Assembly (NCBI RefSeq): GCF_000378945.1
Contig: NZ_KB900539.1
Location: 3,914,688-3,978,687, forward strand
DNA length: 64,000 nt
Origin: Methyloversatilis universalis EHg5
Lineage (GTDB): Bacteria > Pseudomonadota > Gammaproteobacteria > Burkholderiales > Rhodocyclaceae
Direction: 5' to 3'
Shown here: positions 28,224-36,956 of the stretch, piece by piece
How positions within the stretch are numbered: position 1 is the stretch's first letter
Layout: each line of letters begins with the position of its first letter
Program-made: the position numbers and the translations under genes
Notes under the pieces: model-generated
The model's input: only the letters and a program-made list of their open reading frames with translations
Told to the model about the DNA's origin: nothing
The model's database searches: none

Positions 28224-28916
28224 TCAGCGGTAGCGGGTGGGGTCGGGCACGCCGGCGGCGGCAAAACCTTCGCGGCGCAGCCGGCAGGAGTCGCACACGC
28301 CACAGGCCCGGCCCTCGTCATCGGCCTGGTAGCAGGACACGGTGAGCGCGTAATCCACGCCCAGCTGCGTGCCGGCCCGGATGATACCCGCCTTGCTCAG
28401 GTCGATCAGCGGCGCGTGCACCGTAAGCTTCGCGCCCTCGACCGCTGCCTTGGTGGCGAGATTGGCCATCGTCTCGAAGGCGCGGATGTATTCGGGCCGG
28501 CAATCCGGGTAGCCCGAGTAATCGACTGCATTCACGCCGCAGAAGATGGCGTTCGCACCGAGCACTTCAGCCCAGGCGAGCGACAGCGACAGCATGATGG
28601 TGTTGCGTGCCGGCACATAGGTGACCGGTATGCCTTCGGCCACGCCGCCGGTCGGCACGGCTATCGCGCTGTCGGTCAGCGCCGAGCCGCCGAAGGCGCG
28701 CAGATCGAGCGATATGGTGCGATGGCCGGCCGCGCCCAGCGCCTGCGCCACCCGTTCGGCCGCCACCAGTTCGGCGCGGTGGCGCTGGCCGTAGTCGAGC
28801 GACAGGCAGTAGGCGTCGAAGCCCTGCGCGCGCGCCATGGCGAGCACGGTGGCCGAATCCAGGCCGCCGGACAGCAGCACCACCGCCGGCCTGCGGCTTG
28901 CCGGCGATGCGCTCAC
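28224..28916 (-). CDS. queC: 7-cyano-7-deazaguanine synthase
   Basis: ATP-dependent enzyme of queuosine synthesis that makes preQ0 from 7-carboxy-7-deazaguanine and ammonia. The 230-residue protein has the PP-loop SGGLDSAT (about 16-23), [12 protein letters not shown], the PARNT region and the zinc-binding cysteine cluster at the C-terminus (SCYQ, then GVCDSCRLR). It starts with GTG at 28916, which overlaps the cpoB stop by four bases (GTGA), so it is translationally coupled to the Tol-Pal operon. This tail position of queC is usual in many Proteobacteria. Confidence 0.95.
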   Translation of the reverse strand: MSASPASRRPAVVLLSGGLDSATVLAMARAQGFDAYCLSLDYGQRHRAELVAAERVAQALGAAGHRTISLDLRAFGGSALTDSAIAVPTGGVAEGIPVTYVPARNTIMLSLSLAWAEVLGANAIFCGVNAVDYSGYPDCRPEYIRAFETMANLATKAAVEGAKLTVHAPLIDLSKAGIIRAGTQLGVDYALTVSCYQADDEGRACGVCDSCRLRREGFAAAGVPDPTRYR

Positions 28917-29674
28917 TTCTTCGACGCCATCTGCTTGAGCCGCTGGCGCGCGGTGTCGGCGGACGAGGTGCCCGGATACTGGGCCACCACGGTTTCCAGC
29001 GTCTTCTTCGCGCCCTTGGCATCCCCCTGCACCTGCTGGGTATTGGCCAGCCCGATCAGCGCCTCGGGTGCGCGCACGTCGGCCGGCCACTGCGCGTACA
29101 GCTGCTGGTACAGCTCGGCCGCGCGCGCATAGGCCTTGGTCTGGAAAGCCGCGCTGGCGGCCCAGTAGTGGGCTGCCGGCTGGAAATTGCTCTTCGGCCA
29201 GGCCTTGATGAAGTTCTCGAACGCCACCTGGGCTTCCGGGTACTTGCCGCCCTTCAGCAGGTTCAGCGCCGCCTCGTAGTCGCGCGGCTCAGCCGCCGGA
29301 TCGACGGTCGGCTCGGCTGCGGCCGCCGGCTTGGCGGGCTGGGTTTCCAGCACGCGCAGCCGGTTGTCGAGGTCGAGGTAGAAGTCCTTCTGGCGCTTGG
29401 TGGCCGCTTCCAGCTCATAGGTCAGCACTTCGACCTGGCCGCGCAGCTTGGCGATCTCGCCGCGCAGGCTTTCGATCTGGTTGCCCAGATCGCCCTGCAT
29501 GCGCTGCGACTGTTCCAGCTTCTGGGTCAGCGCATCGACGCGCGCCTTGGTGTCGGCGCGCAGATCCTCGATGCGCTGGCGGGCGATGTCGTCATCGAAC
29601 AGCGCAGCCCGCGCCGGAGCCGCGATCAGGAACAGCGCGGCGAGCGCCGCCGCGACCCCGTGGCGGGCCTGCAT
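28913..29674 (-). CDS. cpoB: Cell division coordinator CpoB (YbgF)
   Basis: Periplasmic Tol-associated protein, 253 residues. A signal peptide ends near APARA, a coiled-coil segment follows (about 35-95, with [22 protein letters not shown]), then a proline/alanine linker and a TPR domain (about 125-250) with the repeats [39 protein letters not shown] and [19 protein letters not shown]. CpoB links peptidoglycan synthesis to Tol-driven outer-membrane constriction. Its ATG overlaps the stop of pal by one base. Confidence 0.95.
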   Translation of the reverse strand: MQARHGVAAALAALFLIAAPARAALFDDDIARQRIEDLRADTKARVDALTQKLEQSQRMQGDLGNQIESLRGEIAKLRGQVEVLTYELEAATKRQKDFYLDLDNRLRVLETQPAKPAAAAEPTVDPAAEPRDYEAALNLLKGGKYPEAQVAFENFIKAWPKSNFQPAAHYWAASAAFQTKAYARAAELYQQLYAQWPADVRAPEALIGLANTQQVQGDAKGAKKTLETVVAQYPGTSSADTARQRLKQMASKK

Positions 29675-30240
29675 CAGTACTCACCCGAGTAGAGGATTTC
29701 CGAACGGCGGTTCTCGGCGTACGACGCTTCGTCTGCGCCGGTCATGCGCGGCTTCTCTTCGCCCAGGCTGACCGATTCGATCTGCGCTTCGTTCACGCCC
29801 AGCAGCATCAGCGCGCGCTTGACCGCTTCGGCACGCTTCTGGCCCAGCGCCAGGTTGTACTCGCGCGAACCGCGTTCGTCGGTATTGCCCTGGATGAGCA
29901 TGCGGAACTTCGGATTGGCGATCAGGAACTTGGCGTGCGCCGAAATGATGGAGGCGTAGCTGTCCTTGATCGCGTAGCTGTCGTAGTCGAAGTACACGAT
30001 GCGCTTGGACAGCGGGCTGTTCGGGTCCTTCAGCTGGGCCAGCAGCGCCTCTTCCGGCGTCATCTGCTTGGTGCCGACCTGCGGCTGGGTGACCGGCGCG
30101 CCGGTGGCACCGCCGGTGGACGGCGTGGCGGGCTTCTTGTCCTCGGTCGGTGCGGCCGGCTGTTCGGGGCCGGTCGACGAGCAACCGGCCAGCACGGCCA
30201 GCGTCAGGGCTGCGAGGGTGATCTTGGTGGGGGTGCGCAT
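29674..30240 (-). CDS. pal: Peptidoglycan-associated lipoprotein Pal
   Basis: Outer-membrane lipoprotein that holds the outer membrane to peptidoglycan. The start at 30240 gives a signal peptide with the lipobox LAGC and acylation at Cys 20 in the 188-residue precursor. A linker rich in P, T and G is followed by the OmpA-like domain (about 72-186) with VYFDYDSYAIKD and the peptidoglycan-binding motif TDERGSREYNLALGQKRA. The mature linker and domain have normal length. It lies between tolB (55 bp upstream) and cpoB (one-base overlap). Confidence 0.97.
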   Translation of the reverse strand: MRTPTKITLAALTLAVLAGCSSTGPEQPAAPTEDKKPATPSTGGATGAPVTQPQVGTKQMTPEEALLAQLKDPNSPLSKRIVYFDYDSYAIKDSYASIISAHAKFLIANPKFRMLIQGNTDERGSREYNLALGQKRAEAVKRALMLLGVNEAQIESVSLGEEKPRMTGADEASYAENRRSEILYSGEY

Positions 30241-30295
30241 GGTGGAGGCCTCTCTGTGTGCGGGTGTTGTGTTGGGTGCTGACGGGAAGACGGGA

Positions 30296-31570
30296 TTACG
30301 GCTGGTTGAACGGGCCCCAGGCCGGCTCGCGGACATCGCCACCGGCCTGACCGGACAGCTTCTGCCGGACGCGGCCGTCGGCGGACACCGCCGACAGCAC
30401 GCCGCGGCCACCGATCTCGGAGGCGTAGATGATCATGCGGCCGTTGGGCGCGAACGACGGCGATTCGTCGCGCGACGAGTCGGTCAGGATCTGCACCTGG
30501 CGGCTGGCCAGATCCATCGACGCGATCTGGAAGCGGCCGCCGTTGCGGGTCACGTAGGCCAGCGACTTGCCGTCCGGCGACAGGCGCGGCGTCACGTTGT
30601 AGCTGCCTTCGAAGGTGACCCGTTCCGGATTGCCGCCGCCGGCCGCCACGCGGTAGATCTGCGGGCTGCCGCCACGGTCGGAGGTGAAGTAGATGAACTG
30701 GCCGTCGGGCGAGAACTGCGGTTCGGTATCGATCGCGCTCGAACTCACGATACGGTTCAGACCGCTGCCATCGACATTGATGGTGTAGATCTGCGACGAA
30801 CCGTCCTTGGTCAGCACGATGGCCAGGCGCTTGCCGTCCGGTGCCCAGGCCGGCGCCGAATTCGAGCCCTTGAAGTTGGCCACCACGGTCTGCGCGCCGG
30901 TCGCCAGCGAATGCACGTAGATGATGGGCTTCTTGGCCTGGAAGGACACATAGGCCAGGCGCGAGCCGTCCGGCGACCAGGCCGGCGAAATGATGGGCTC
31001 GGTCGAACGCAGCGCGGTGCGCGGGTTCTGGCCGTCGGCGTCATCCACCTTCAGTTCGAAACGGCCGGCAGTCTTGCTCACGTAGGCGATGCGGGTCGAG
31101 AACACGCCCTTCTCGCCGGTCATCTTTTCGTAGATGAAGTCAGCGATGCGGTGGCCGGTTTCTCGCATGGTGGCCGGGGCGAACACGAAAATCATGCCGT
31201 CCGGCTTGTTCTGGCGGGCGATGTCGTACAGCCGCATGCGCACTTCGTAGCGGCCACCGGGCACCGGCAGGATGCTGGCCAGCGCCAGCGCGTCGGCACC
31301 GCGGTCTTTCCACTGGTTCAGGTCGATCGCCGCGTTCTCCGGCACCTGGGCCGGGCCCGGGTCGATCATCTTGAACGCGCCGCTGCGCTCCAGATCGGCG
31401 CGCACGACACCGGTCAGCGCCTGCGGCAGCAGGCCCTCACCGGCGAAATTGGCGATCGCCACCGGAATGCGGTTGGCACCGGCACCGGTGATTTCCACCG
31501 TGAGCTGGGCGTGCGCAGCGGTCGCGACAAGACCCAGCACCGCGGTCATCAGTCTGAAGAACTTGATCAT
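30296..31570 (-). CDS. tolB: Tol-Pal system beta-propeller protein TolB
   Basis: Periplasmic protein that interacts with Pal and TolA. 424 residues: signal peptide ending AHAQ, N-terminal TolA-contact domain (about 22-165) and a six-bladed beta-propeller made of repeats such as ISPAWSPDGSRLAYVSF, APAWAPDGKRLAIVLT, PQFSPDGQFIYFTSDRGG and PRLSPDGKSLAYVT. The starting ATG at 31570 follows GAAAGGATCC. It lies 35 bp after tolA. Confidence 0.97.
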   Translation of the reverse strand: MIKFFRLMTAVLGLVATAAHAQLTVEITGAGANRIPVAIANFAGEGLLPQALTGVVRADLERSGAFKMIDPGPAQVPENAAIDLNQWKDRGADALALASILPVPGGRYEVRMRLYDIARQNKPDGMIFVFAPATMRETGHRIADFIYEKMTGEKGVFSTRIAYVSKTAGRFELKVDDADGQNPRTALRSTEPIISPAWSPDGSRLAYVSFQAKKPIIYVHSLATGAQTVVANFKGSNSAPAWAPDGKRLAIVLTKDGSSQIYTINVDGSGLNRIVSSSAIDTEPQFSPDGQFIYFTSDRGGSPQIYRVAAGGGNPERVTFEGSYNVTPRLSPDGKSLAYVTRNGGRFQIASMDLASRQVQILTDSSRDESPSFAPNGRMIIYASEIGGRGVLSAVSADGRVRQKLSGQAGGDVREPAWGPFNQP

Positions 31571-31605
31571 CGGATCCTTTCCGTAAAGTGTCTGCAGCCG
31601 CGGCC

Positions 31606-32460
31606 TTACTCGGCCAGCGGGCGGAATTTCAGTTCCAGGTTGCGCTCGAAGGCAGCCGGGTCTTCCGGCTTGGGCAGCGGCGACGACTTCACGATGGCGC
31701 GCAGTATCGCCTCATCCAGCGCCCGATTGCCGGTCGACTGTCTCATTGTGGGCTCGCCGGACACCGTGCCATCCGGCAGCAGCGAGATCATCACCACGGC
31801 GAGCGGATTGCCTGAGGCTCCCGGCGGCACGGCGATATTCGGCTTCACCTTGGCGCTGATGCGGCCGGCCCACGATTCCTTCGCCTTGATGCGCGCACCA
31901 TCCGCCGCCACCTTGGCCATCAGGTCGGCTTCCTGCGCGGCCTGCCGGCGCATCTGTTCGGCACTTTCCCGCTGCAGCGATTCCTTCAGCAGCTTGTCCT
32001 GCAGTTCCTGCTCCAGCCGGTTGTCAGGCTTGGGCGGCACCTTGGGTTCCGGCTTCTTCTCGACCTTGGGCTCCGGCTTCGGTTCCGGTTTCTTTTCTAC
32101 CGGCTTGGGCTTGGGCGGTTCGGGCCTGGGCTCCGGCTTCGGCGGTGTCTTCGGCTTCGGCGGTTCCTTGATCGCGATATCCGGCTTGGGCGGAGGTGGC
32201 GGGGGCGGCGGCTCGACCACCGGCTCCGGCTGCTTCTCGACCACCGGCTCGGGCGGCGGCACCGGTCGCACCGGCGCTTCGAGCGGCGGCAGGCTGCCCA
32301 CCAGTTCGACCTGCACCGCCGCCGGCTTGCTGGTCTGCCAGCTCACGCTGTAGAACAGGAACAGCCCGAGCAGCAGATGCATGCCGGCGGCCAGCGCGAC
32401 CGACGGCCACTTGCCCGGCTGCGGCCGCTTGAAGGCGAAATCGTGCGCCGGTGCGTGCAT
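31606..32460 (-). CDS. tolA: TolA, energy-transducing spanning protein
   Basis: Inner-membrane protein that reaches across the periplasm to link TolQR energy to Pal and TolB. 284 residues: an N-terminal helix (about 22-43, LAAGMHLLLGLFLFYSVSW), then an unusual long stretch of P, K and E repeats (about 65-145, PPKPEPRPEPPKPKPVEKK style), a short helical part rich in E, Q and R, and a C-terminal TonB/TolA_C domain with LLPDGTVSGEPTMRQSTGNRALDEA. The TolA central domain here is more TonB-like (Pro-Lys) than the alanine-rich helix of E. coli. Its ATG shares one base with the tolR stop. Confidence 0.93.
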   Translation of the reverse strand: MHAPAHDFAFKRPQPGKWPSVALAAGMHLLLGLFLFYSVSWQTSKPAAVQVELVGSLPPLEAPVRPVPPPEPVVEKQPEPVVEPPPPPPPPKPDIAIKEPPKPKTPPKPEPRPEPPKPKPVEKKPEPKPEPKVEKKPEPKVPPKPDNRLEQELQDKLLKESLQRESAEQMRRQAAQEADLMAKVAADGARIKAKESWAGRISAKVKPNIAVPPGASGNPLAVVMISLLPDGTVSGEPTMRQSTGNRALDEAILRAIVKSSPLPKPEDPAAFERNLELKFRPLAE

Positions 32461-32894
32461 CAGCGCTCCGGGCGGGCGCTCTGGCCGCCCTGCTCCACCA
32501 GCAGGCCGATGCGGGTGAAGCCATTGTTCTGCAGCGCGCCGACCACCTTGGTGATCTCTTCGTAGCGCACCGCCTTGTCACCGGCCACCACCAGCGGCCG
32601 GCTGGCATCGCCCGCCTGCAGGTCGCGCACCGCGCCGATCAGCGTGTCGCGGGTGACCGCGGTTTCCTTCAGGCTGGCGGCGGCACGGTCACGCAGCGCC
32701 AGCTTGCCGTCCGCCTTCACGATCACCTCGATCGGATGGGCGGGCGTCTGCGAGGCCTGGCCGACGCTGGGCAGTTCGATGCTGCCGGTGGGCGTGGCCT
32801 GCGGGGCCACCATGAAGATGACCAGCAGTACCAGCATCACGTCGATGTAAGGCACGACGTTGATCTGGTTCATCATGCGGCGCTGTCTTCTCAT
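32460..32894 (-). CDS. tolR: Tol-Pal biopolymer transporter TolR (ExbD family)
   Basis: 144-residue inner-membrane protein with one helix (about 16-34) containing the proton-carrying aspartate in YIDVMLVLLVIFMV and a periplasmic ExbD-like domain. It works with TolQ as the proton-driven motor. Its ATG at 32894 follows the tolQ stop by six bases. The C-terminus overlaps the tolA start by one base. Confidence 0.95.
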   Translation of the reverse strand: MRRQRRMMNQINVVPYIDVMLVLLVIFMVAPQATPTGSIELPSVGQASQTPAHPIEVIVKADGKLALRDRAAASLKETAVTRDTLIGAVRDLQAGDASRPLVVAGDKAVRYEEITKVVGALQNNGFTRIGLLVEQGGQSARPER

Positions 32895-32900
32895 CGCCGC

Positions 32901-33578
32901 TTACCGGGTCTGGCGCTGCAGGATGTTGGAGAACTCTTCCATGAAGCTCTCCCAGCGGATGGAAATGCGGTCGATGTCGTGCGCGAAGCGGTTGTAGGCC
33001 ACCACCGCCGGAATCGCCGCGAACAGGCCGATCGCGGTCGCCACCAGCGCTTCGGCAATGCCGGGCGCGACCTGGGCCAGCGTGGCCTGACCGACATTGG
33101 ACAGGCCGCGGAAGGCGTTCATGATCCCCCACACCGTACCGAACAGGCCGATATACGGGCTGACCGAACCGGTCGAGGCGAGGAAGGCGGTGTGCGATTC
33201 CAGTTCGTCCAGTTCGCGCTGGTAGGTGGCGCGCATCGCGCGCCGGGCGCCATCGACCACAGTCGCGGTGTCCATGTTCGGACGCGCGCGCAGCTTGGTG
33301 AATTCGCGGTAACCGGCTTCGAATATGCGTTCCATGCCGCCGGCGTTGTGGCGGTCGTTGGCCGCGCTCTGGAACAGCGCGTTCAGATCGCCGCCGGACC
33401 AGAACTCCAGCTCGAACTTGTCGGAACTGAGGCGCGCCGCGCGGATGGCAAAGGATTTGCGGAAGATCCAGTACCAGCTCATGAAGGAAACGCCGACCAG
33501 CAGCGCCATCACCAGCTTGACCAGCAGGCTGGCGTGCATCACGAGCGAAATGATCGAAAGGTCTTCGGTAGGGGTCAT
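32901..33578 (-). CDS. tolQ: Tol-Pal proton-channel subunit TolQ (MotA/ExbB family)
   Basis: 225-residue inner-membrane protein with three helices. The N-terminal helix (about 15-35) and the pair near 130-195 contain [15 protein letters not shown] and the conserved [18 protein letters not shown] segment. TolQ pentamers with TolR turn proton flow into TolA motion. Its ATG overlaps the stop of ybgC by four bases (ATGA), which couples their translation. Confidence 0.96.
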   Translation of the reverse strand: MTPTEDLSIISLVMHASLLVKLVMALLVGVSFMSWYWIFRKSFAIRAARLSSDKFELEFWSGGDLNALFQSAANDRHNAGGMERIFEAGYREFTKLRARPNMDTATVVDGARRAMRATYQRELDELESHTAFLASTGSVSPYIGLFGTVWGIMNAFRGLSNVGQATLAQVAPGIAEALVATAIGLFAAIPAVVAYNRFAHDIDRISIRWESFMEEFSNILQRQTR

Positions 33579-34021
33579 GTCGGCAGGGCGGAAGAAGACG
33601 GAATGGAGGGAGACAGGCGCGCACGCAATGCAGGCGGCAGCGATACCGGGCGGTTCTTCACCATGTCGATCGCCACCACCCTGACCGTGCCGTCGAACAG
33701 CAGTTCATCGCCGCGATAAAGGCGCTGCGCGAAATCGACCGCAGCCCGGCTCACGGCCGCGATCTGGCTGCGCACTTCCAGCGCGTCGTTGAAGCGCGCC
33801 GGCTTCAGGTATTCACCCTGTACCGAACGCACCACGAAACCGACGCCGCCGGCTGCCATGTCGACCTGGTCGAAGCCGAGCGCACGCAGCCATTCGGTGC
33901 GCGCGCGTTCGAGGAAGCGGAAGTAGTTCGCGTAGTACACCACGCCGAAGCTGTCGGTATCTTCGTAGTAGACGCGTACCGGCCACGAAAAGCCGGCAAC
34001 GTGCTGCGCTGGTGAAGTCAT
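33575..34021 (-). CDS. ybgC: Acyl-CoA thioesterase YbgC (hot-dog fold)
   Basis: 148-residue hot-dog fold thioesterase that normally starts the Tol-Pal operon. The active-site aspartate is in [27 protein letters not shown], the usual YbgC signature. The start is the ATG at 34021; upstream, the same frame stays open for 460 codons without family resemblance and overlaps the photolyase gene, so it is not used. It acts on short-chain acyl-CoA or acyl-ACP in other species. The next gene, tolQ, overlaps its stop. Confidence 0.95.
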   Translation of the reverse strand: MTSPAQHVAGFSWPVRVYYEDTDSFGVVYYANYFRFLERARTEWLRALGFDQVDMAAGGVGFVVRSVQGEYLKPARFNDALEVRSQIAAVSRAAVDFAQRLYRGDELLFDGTVRVVAIDMVKNRPVSLPPALRARLSPSIPSSSALPT

Positions 34022-34110
34022 GGCGCGGGATTTTACCCGACGCCGGCGTCCGCCTTTGCGCAGGGCAGCAAAATCGCTTGGAAAACGGATGTAACAGACC
34101 CGGGAGCCGG

Positions 34111-35664
34111 CTACAGCGCATCCAGCCCGGCCAGCATCTGCGCCGCCCGCGCCCGGATCGCCGCCCGCTCGTCCGGCGACAGCTTCGCCAGATTCTTCGC
34201 CATCAGCGCGGTGCGCGGATTGGCCGCGAAGTCGGCTTCGTGCCGGTCGAGGAAGTGCCAGTACAGCACGGTGACCGGACAGGCCGCGTCGCCGCTGCGC
34301 ACCGAAGGGCTGTAGCGGCAGCCGTCGCAGTAGTTGCTCATGCGCTGGATGTAGGCGCCGCTCGCCACATAGGGCTTGCTGGTGAAGCGCCCGCCGTTGG
34401 CGTACAGCGTCATGCCCGCCACATTGGGCAACTCCACCCACTCCACCGCATCCACATACACCGCCAGATACCAGTCCTCGACCTGCTGCGGCTCGATCTC
34501 CGCCAGCAGCGCGAACTGGCCGGTCACCATCAGGCGCTGGATGTGGTGGGCGTAGCCGTGCTTCATCGTCTGCCCGACCACCCCGCGCATGCAGGCCATC
34601 TGCGTGTCGCCGCTCCAGTACCAGCGCGGCAGCGCGCGCCGGTGGCCGTAGTGGTTGGCCGCGCGCAGGCCCGGCATGTCCAGCCAGTACATGCCGCGGA
34701 TGAATTCGCGCCAGCCGATCACCTGCCGCACGAAGCCCTCGACCGACTGCAGCGGCAGACCGCGTTCGCGCCATGCGTTCACCGCCGCGGCGATCACCTC
34801 GCGCGGTGAAATGAGCTTGAGATTCATCGCGGCGCTGATGCGGGCATGCCACAGCCAGGGCTGGCCGGTCCACATCGCGTCCTGGTGATGGCCGAACAGT
34901 TCCAGCCGGTGCTCGACGAAATCGGCCAGCGCGGCCAGCGCCTGCTCGCGGCTGACCGGCCAGTCGAAGGCGGCGGTCGAGCCCGGGTGATCGGCGAAGC
35001 GGGCGTCGACCTCGGCCATCACCTCGCGCGTGATCGCATCCGGCTCGAAGCGCAGCGGCGGCGGCACCAGACCCGGGCCCTTGCGGCCGAAGCCGCTGCG
35101 GTTCTCGGCGTCGAAATTCCAGCGCCCGCCGGCCGGCTCGCCGCCCTCCATCAGCACGCCGTGGCGCTCGCGCATCATGCGGTAGAAGAACTCCATACGC
35201 GGCTGGCGGTACTTCTTCGCCCAGTCGGCAAAGCCGGTGCGCGAAATCATGAAGTGCAGGTCGTCGCGCAGGTCGAGCGCCACGCCCAGCCGCTCGCACG
35301 CCGCGCGCACGCCCTGCTCCAGCCGCCATTCGCCCGGCTCGACCAGAACCAGCCGCGCCGGCCGGTCGCGTTCCAGCCGTGCAGCCAGCAGCGCGCACAG
35401 ATCCCGGTCAGCGCCTTCGCCCAGCCGCCGGTAGTCGACCGGCCAGCCGCGCTGGCGCAGGGTTTCGGCGAAGTGCCGCATGGCCGACAGGAACAGCACG
35501 CTGCGCGCCCTGTGGCTCCACACCGCGGTCGATTCGCCCTCCGCCTCGATCATGAGCACCCGGTCGCGGGCCGGGTCGAAGCCCTCGAACGCCGCCGAGT
35601 CGAGGTCGAGCTGGTCGCCGAGCACCAGCACCAGATGCCGCACCGCCGCTGTCGCCTCAGGCAT
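34111..35664 (-). CDS. Iron-sulfur cryptochrome/photolyase (PhrB/FeS-BCP class)
   Basis: A 517-residue flavoprotein of the cryptochrome-photolyase superfamily that repairs UV photoproducts (the class includes (6-4) photolyase PhrB). The N-terminal Rossmann-like domain begins LVLVLGDQLD and has the FeS-BCP pattern RLEQGVR; the C-terminal FAD domain contains WREFIRGMYWLDMPGL, MKHGYAHHIQRLM and VEWVELPNVAGM. Cysteines at 358, 446, 449 and 462 have the spacing of the [4Fe-4S] ligands of PhrB, and LYANGGRFTSKPYVASG precedes the last three. The start at 35664 lies eight bases inside the end of the upstream DUF2256 gene, so the two are coupled. Confidence 0.94.
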   Translation of the reverse strand: MPEATAAVRHLVLVLGDQLDLDSAAFEGFDPARDRVLMIEAEGESTAVWSHRARSVLFLSAMRHFAETLRQRGWPVDYRRLGEGADRDLCALLAARLERDRPARLVLVEPGEWRLEQGVRAACERLGVALDLRDDLHFMISRTGFADWAKKYRQPRMEFFYRMMRERHGVLMEGGEPAGGRWNFDAENRSGFGRKGPGLVPPPLRFEPDAITREVMAEVDARFADHPGSTAAFDWPVSREQALAALADFVEHRLELFGHHQDAMWTGQPWLWHARISAAMNLKLISPREVIAAAVNAWRERGLPLQSVEGFVRQVIGWREFIRGMYWLDMPGLRAANHYGHRRALPRWYWSGDTQMACMRGVVGQTMKHGYAHHIQRLMVTGQFALLAEIEPQQVEDWYLAVYVDAVEWVELPNVAGMTLYANGGRFTSKPYVASGAYIQRMSNYCDGCRYSPSVRSGDAACPVTVLYWHFLDRHEADFAANPRTALMAKNLAKLSPDERAAIRARAAQMLAGLDAL

Positions 35665-35830
35665 GGGACGCCCCCTTGCGACGGCAGGCGTCGGAACAGT
35701 ACTTCACGCTGTCCCAGGTGTTGCGCCAGGCGCGCCGCCAGCTCATCGGCCGGCCGCAGGCGACGCAGGGTTTGGTCGGCAGGAAGGACTTGTTGCCCTT
35801 GTGAGTGCTGGCTTTGCGGACGGGTGGCAT
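35657..35830 (-). CDS. DUF2256 zinc-ribbon-like small protein
   Basis: A 57-residue basic protein: the ATG at 35828-35830 opens MPPVRKASTHKGNKSF, then come CVACGRPMSWRRAW and NTWDSVKYCSDACRRK, four cysteines in two CxxC/CxxxC pairs that suggest zinc binding. This is the DUF2256 family, usually found next to photolyase/cryptochrome genes, and its stop overlaps the photolyase start here. Its role is not known to me. The gene is short but has good coding structure and a family match in full length. Confidence 0.9.
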   Translation of the reverse strand: MPPVRKASTHKGNKSFLPTKPCVACGRPMSWRRAWRNTWDSVKYCSDACRRKGASHA

Positions 35831-35876
35831 GGCGGTGCCTGCAGGAAGGTGGGCGAAGTCGTGCGGCAGACCGGAA

Positions 35877-35904
35877 AAGCGGCGGGAGGTTTCCGCCGCC
35901 GCTT
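35877..35904 (-). terminator. Intrinsic terminator after apbE
   Basis: On the minus strand a nine-base stem (AAGCGGCGG/CCGCCGCTT) with a ten-base loop is followed by TTTT. It includes the last base of the apbE stop codon, so it ends the gshA-gshB-apbE transcript before the DUF2256-photolyase pair. The T tract is short, so termination may be partial. Confidence 0.6.
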
Positions 35905-36956
35905 CAGTCGCGCAGCCGGGCCCGCATGGCGGCGGTCATGTCCATGCTGCCGTCGGCATCGACCCGCAGCGCCTGGCTCACGCCCATGCGCTGCGCCAGC
36001 GCCTGCCACTGGTCGCGACCGGCGATGAACAGCGGCTTGCTGTCGGCATCGGAGCGGGCGCCGGCGTCCGGCCCGGCCGGCATCAGCACGGTGAGCGACT
36101 GGGTGTGACGCACCGGCTCGCCGCTGCGCGGATCGATAAGGTGGCACAGCCGCTCGCCGTCCAGTTCGAAATAGCGCTGGTAGTCGCCGGAGGTGCCGAT
36201 CGCCTCGCCGTCGTGCAGATCGACCGCGGCCAGCGTTTCCGGCTTGCGCGGATGCTGGATGCCGATGCGCCAGGGCTGACCGCCCTTGCTGCCCAGCGCC
36301 ATCACGTTGCCGCCGATGTTGATCAGCGCGCAGCACACGCCGCGGGCGCGCAGCAGCGCGGCGGCGCGGTCCAGCGCGTAGCCCTTGGCATAGCCGCCGA
36401 GGTCGAGCTGCACCGCCGGGTTGCGGCTGGACACCGCGGCGCCGTCATCCGGCTGCGGCACGATGTCGATGTCCGCCATGCGCGGCCGGGCGGTGACCAG
36501 CGCGTCGCGCAGCGCGGGGTCCGGACGGCGCGGCACGAATTCGTCGGCATGGAAGCCCCAGGCGGCGATCAGCGCGCCGGCGGCCGGATTGAACAGGTCC
36601 TCGCCGCGCACCGCTGCGGTCTGCACCGCGCCCAGCAGCGCGGCCATGTCGGCGTCGACCATCGCCGTCTGGCCAGCCGCGAAGGCGGCGTTCAGACGGG
36701 TCAGTTCCGACGGCTGCCAGGCGTGCAGCCGGCGGTGAAGACGGTCGAATTCCTGCAGCACCTCGGCCAGCGCTGCGCGCGCCTGACCGCGGTCGAGGCC
36801 GTACACGACCACCTCGACCCGGGTGCCGAACACGAAGGCTTCCTGCCGCTCGACCGCATCGCGCGCACCGCAGCCGGCGAGCAGCAGTGCGCAGGCGCAC
36901 GCGGCCAGCAGCCGCAGGAAAGTCCGCTCAGCGATGCGCCGCGCGTTCCAGTGCAT
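35904..36956 (-). CDS. apbE: FAD:protein FMN transferase ApbE
   Basis: Attaches FMN to threonine in periplasmic or membrane flavoproteins such as NqrC and RnfG, using FAD. 350 residues; a signal peptide with the lipobox LLAGC (Cys 29) makes it a lipoprotein facing the periplasm. ApbE motifs include FGTRVEVVVYG at the start, LQEFDRLHRRLHAW, LDLGGYAKGYALDRAA, GVCCALINIGGNVMALG and HLIDPRSGEPV with the metal-binding end DSKPLFIAG. Its start overlaps the gshB stop by 29 bases, so they are likely co-transcribed. The target flavoprotein is not in this window. Confidence 0.94.
   Translation of the reverse strand: MHWNARRIAERTFLRLLAACACALLLAGCGARDAVERQEAFVFGTRVEVVVYGLDRGQARAALAEVLQEFDRLHRRLHAWQPSELTRLNAAFAAGQTAMVDADMAALLGAVQTAAVRGEDLFNPAAGALIAAWGFHADEFVPRRPDPALRDALVTARPRMADIDIVPQPDDGAAVSSRNPAVQLDLGGYAKGYALDRAAALLRARGVCCALINIGGNVMALGSKGGQPWRIGIQHPRKPETLAAVDLHDGEAIGTSGDYQRYFELDGERLCHLIDPRSGEPVRHTQSLTVLMPAGPDAGARSDADSKPLFIAGRDQWQALAQRMGVSQALRVDADGSMDMTAAMRARLRD

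Noticed and set aside
32000-32260. Tandem repeats in tolA as a separate DNA repeat array
   Set aside because: The repetition comes from the proline-lysine-glutamate protein segment and is not an independent DNA element.
34022-35398. N-terminal extension of ybgC of more than 450 codons
   Set aside because: It lies opposite or within the photolyase gene frame and adds no YbgC homology; the 148-residue form is the normal size.
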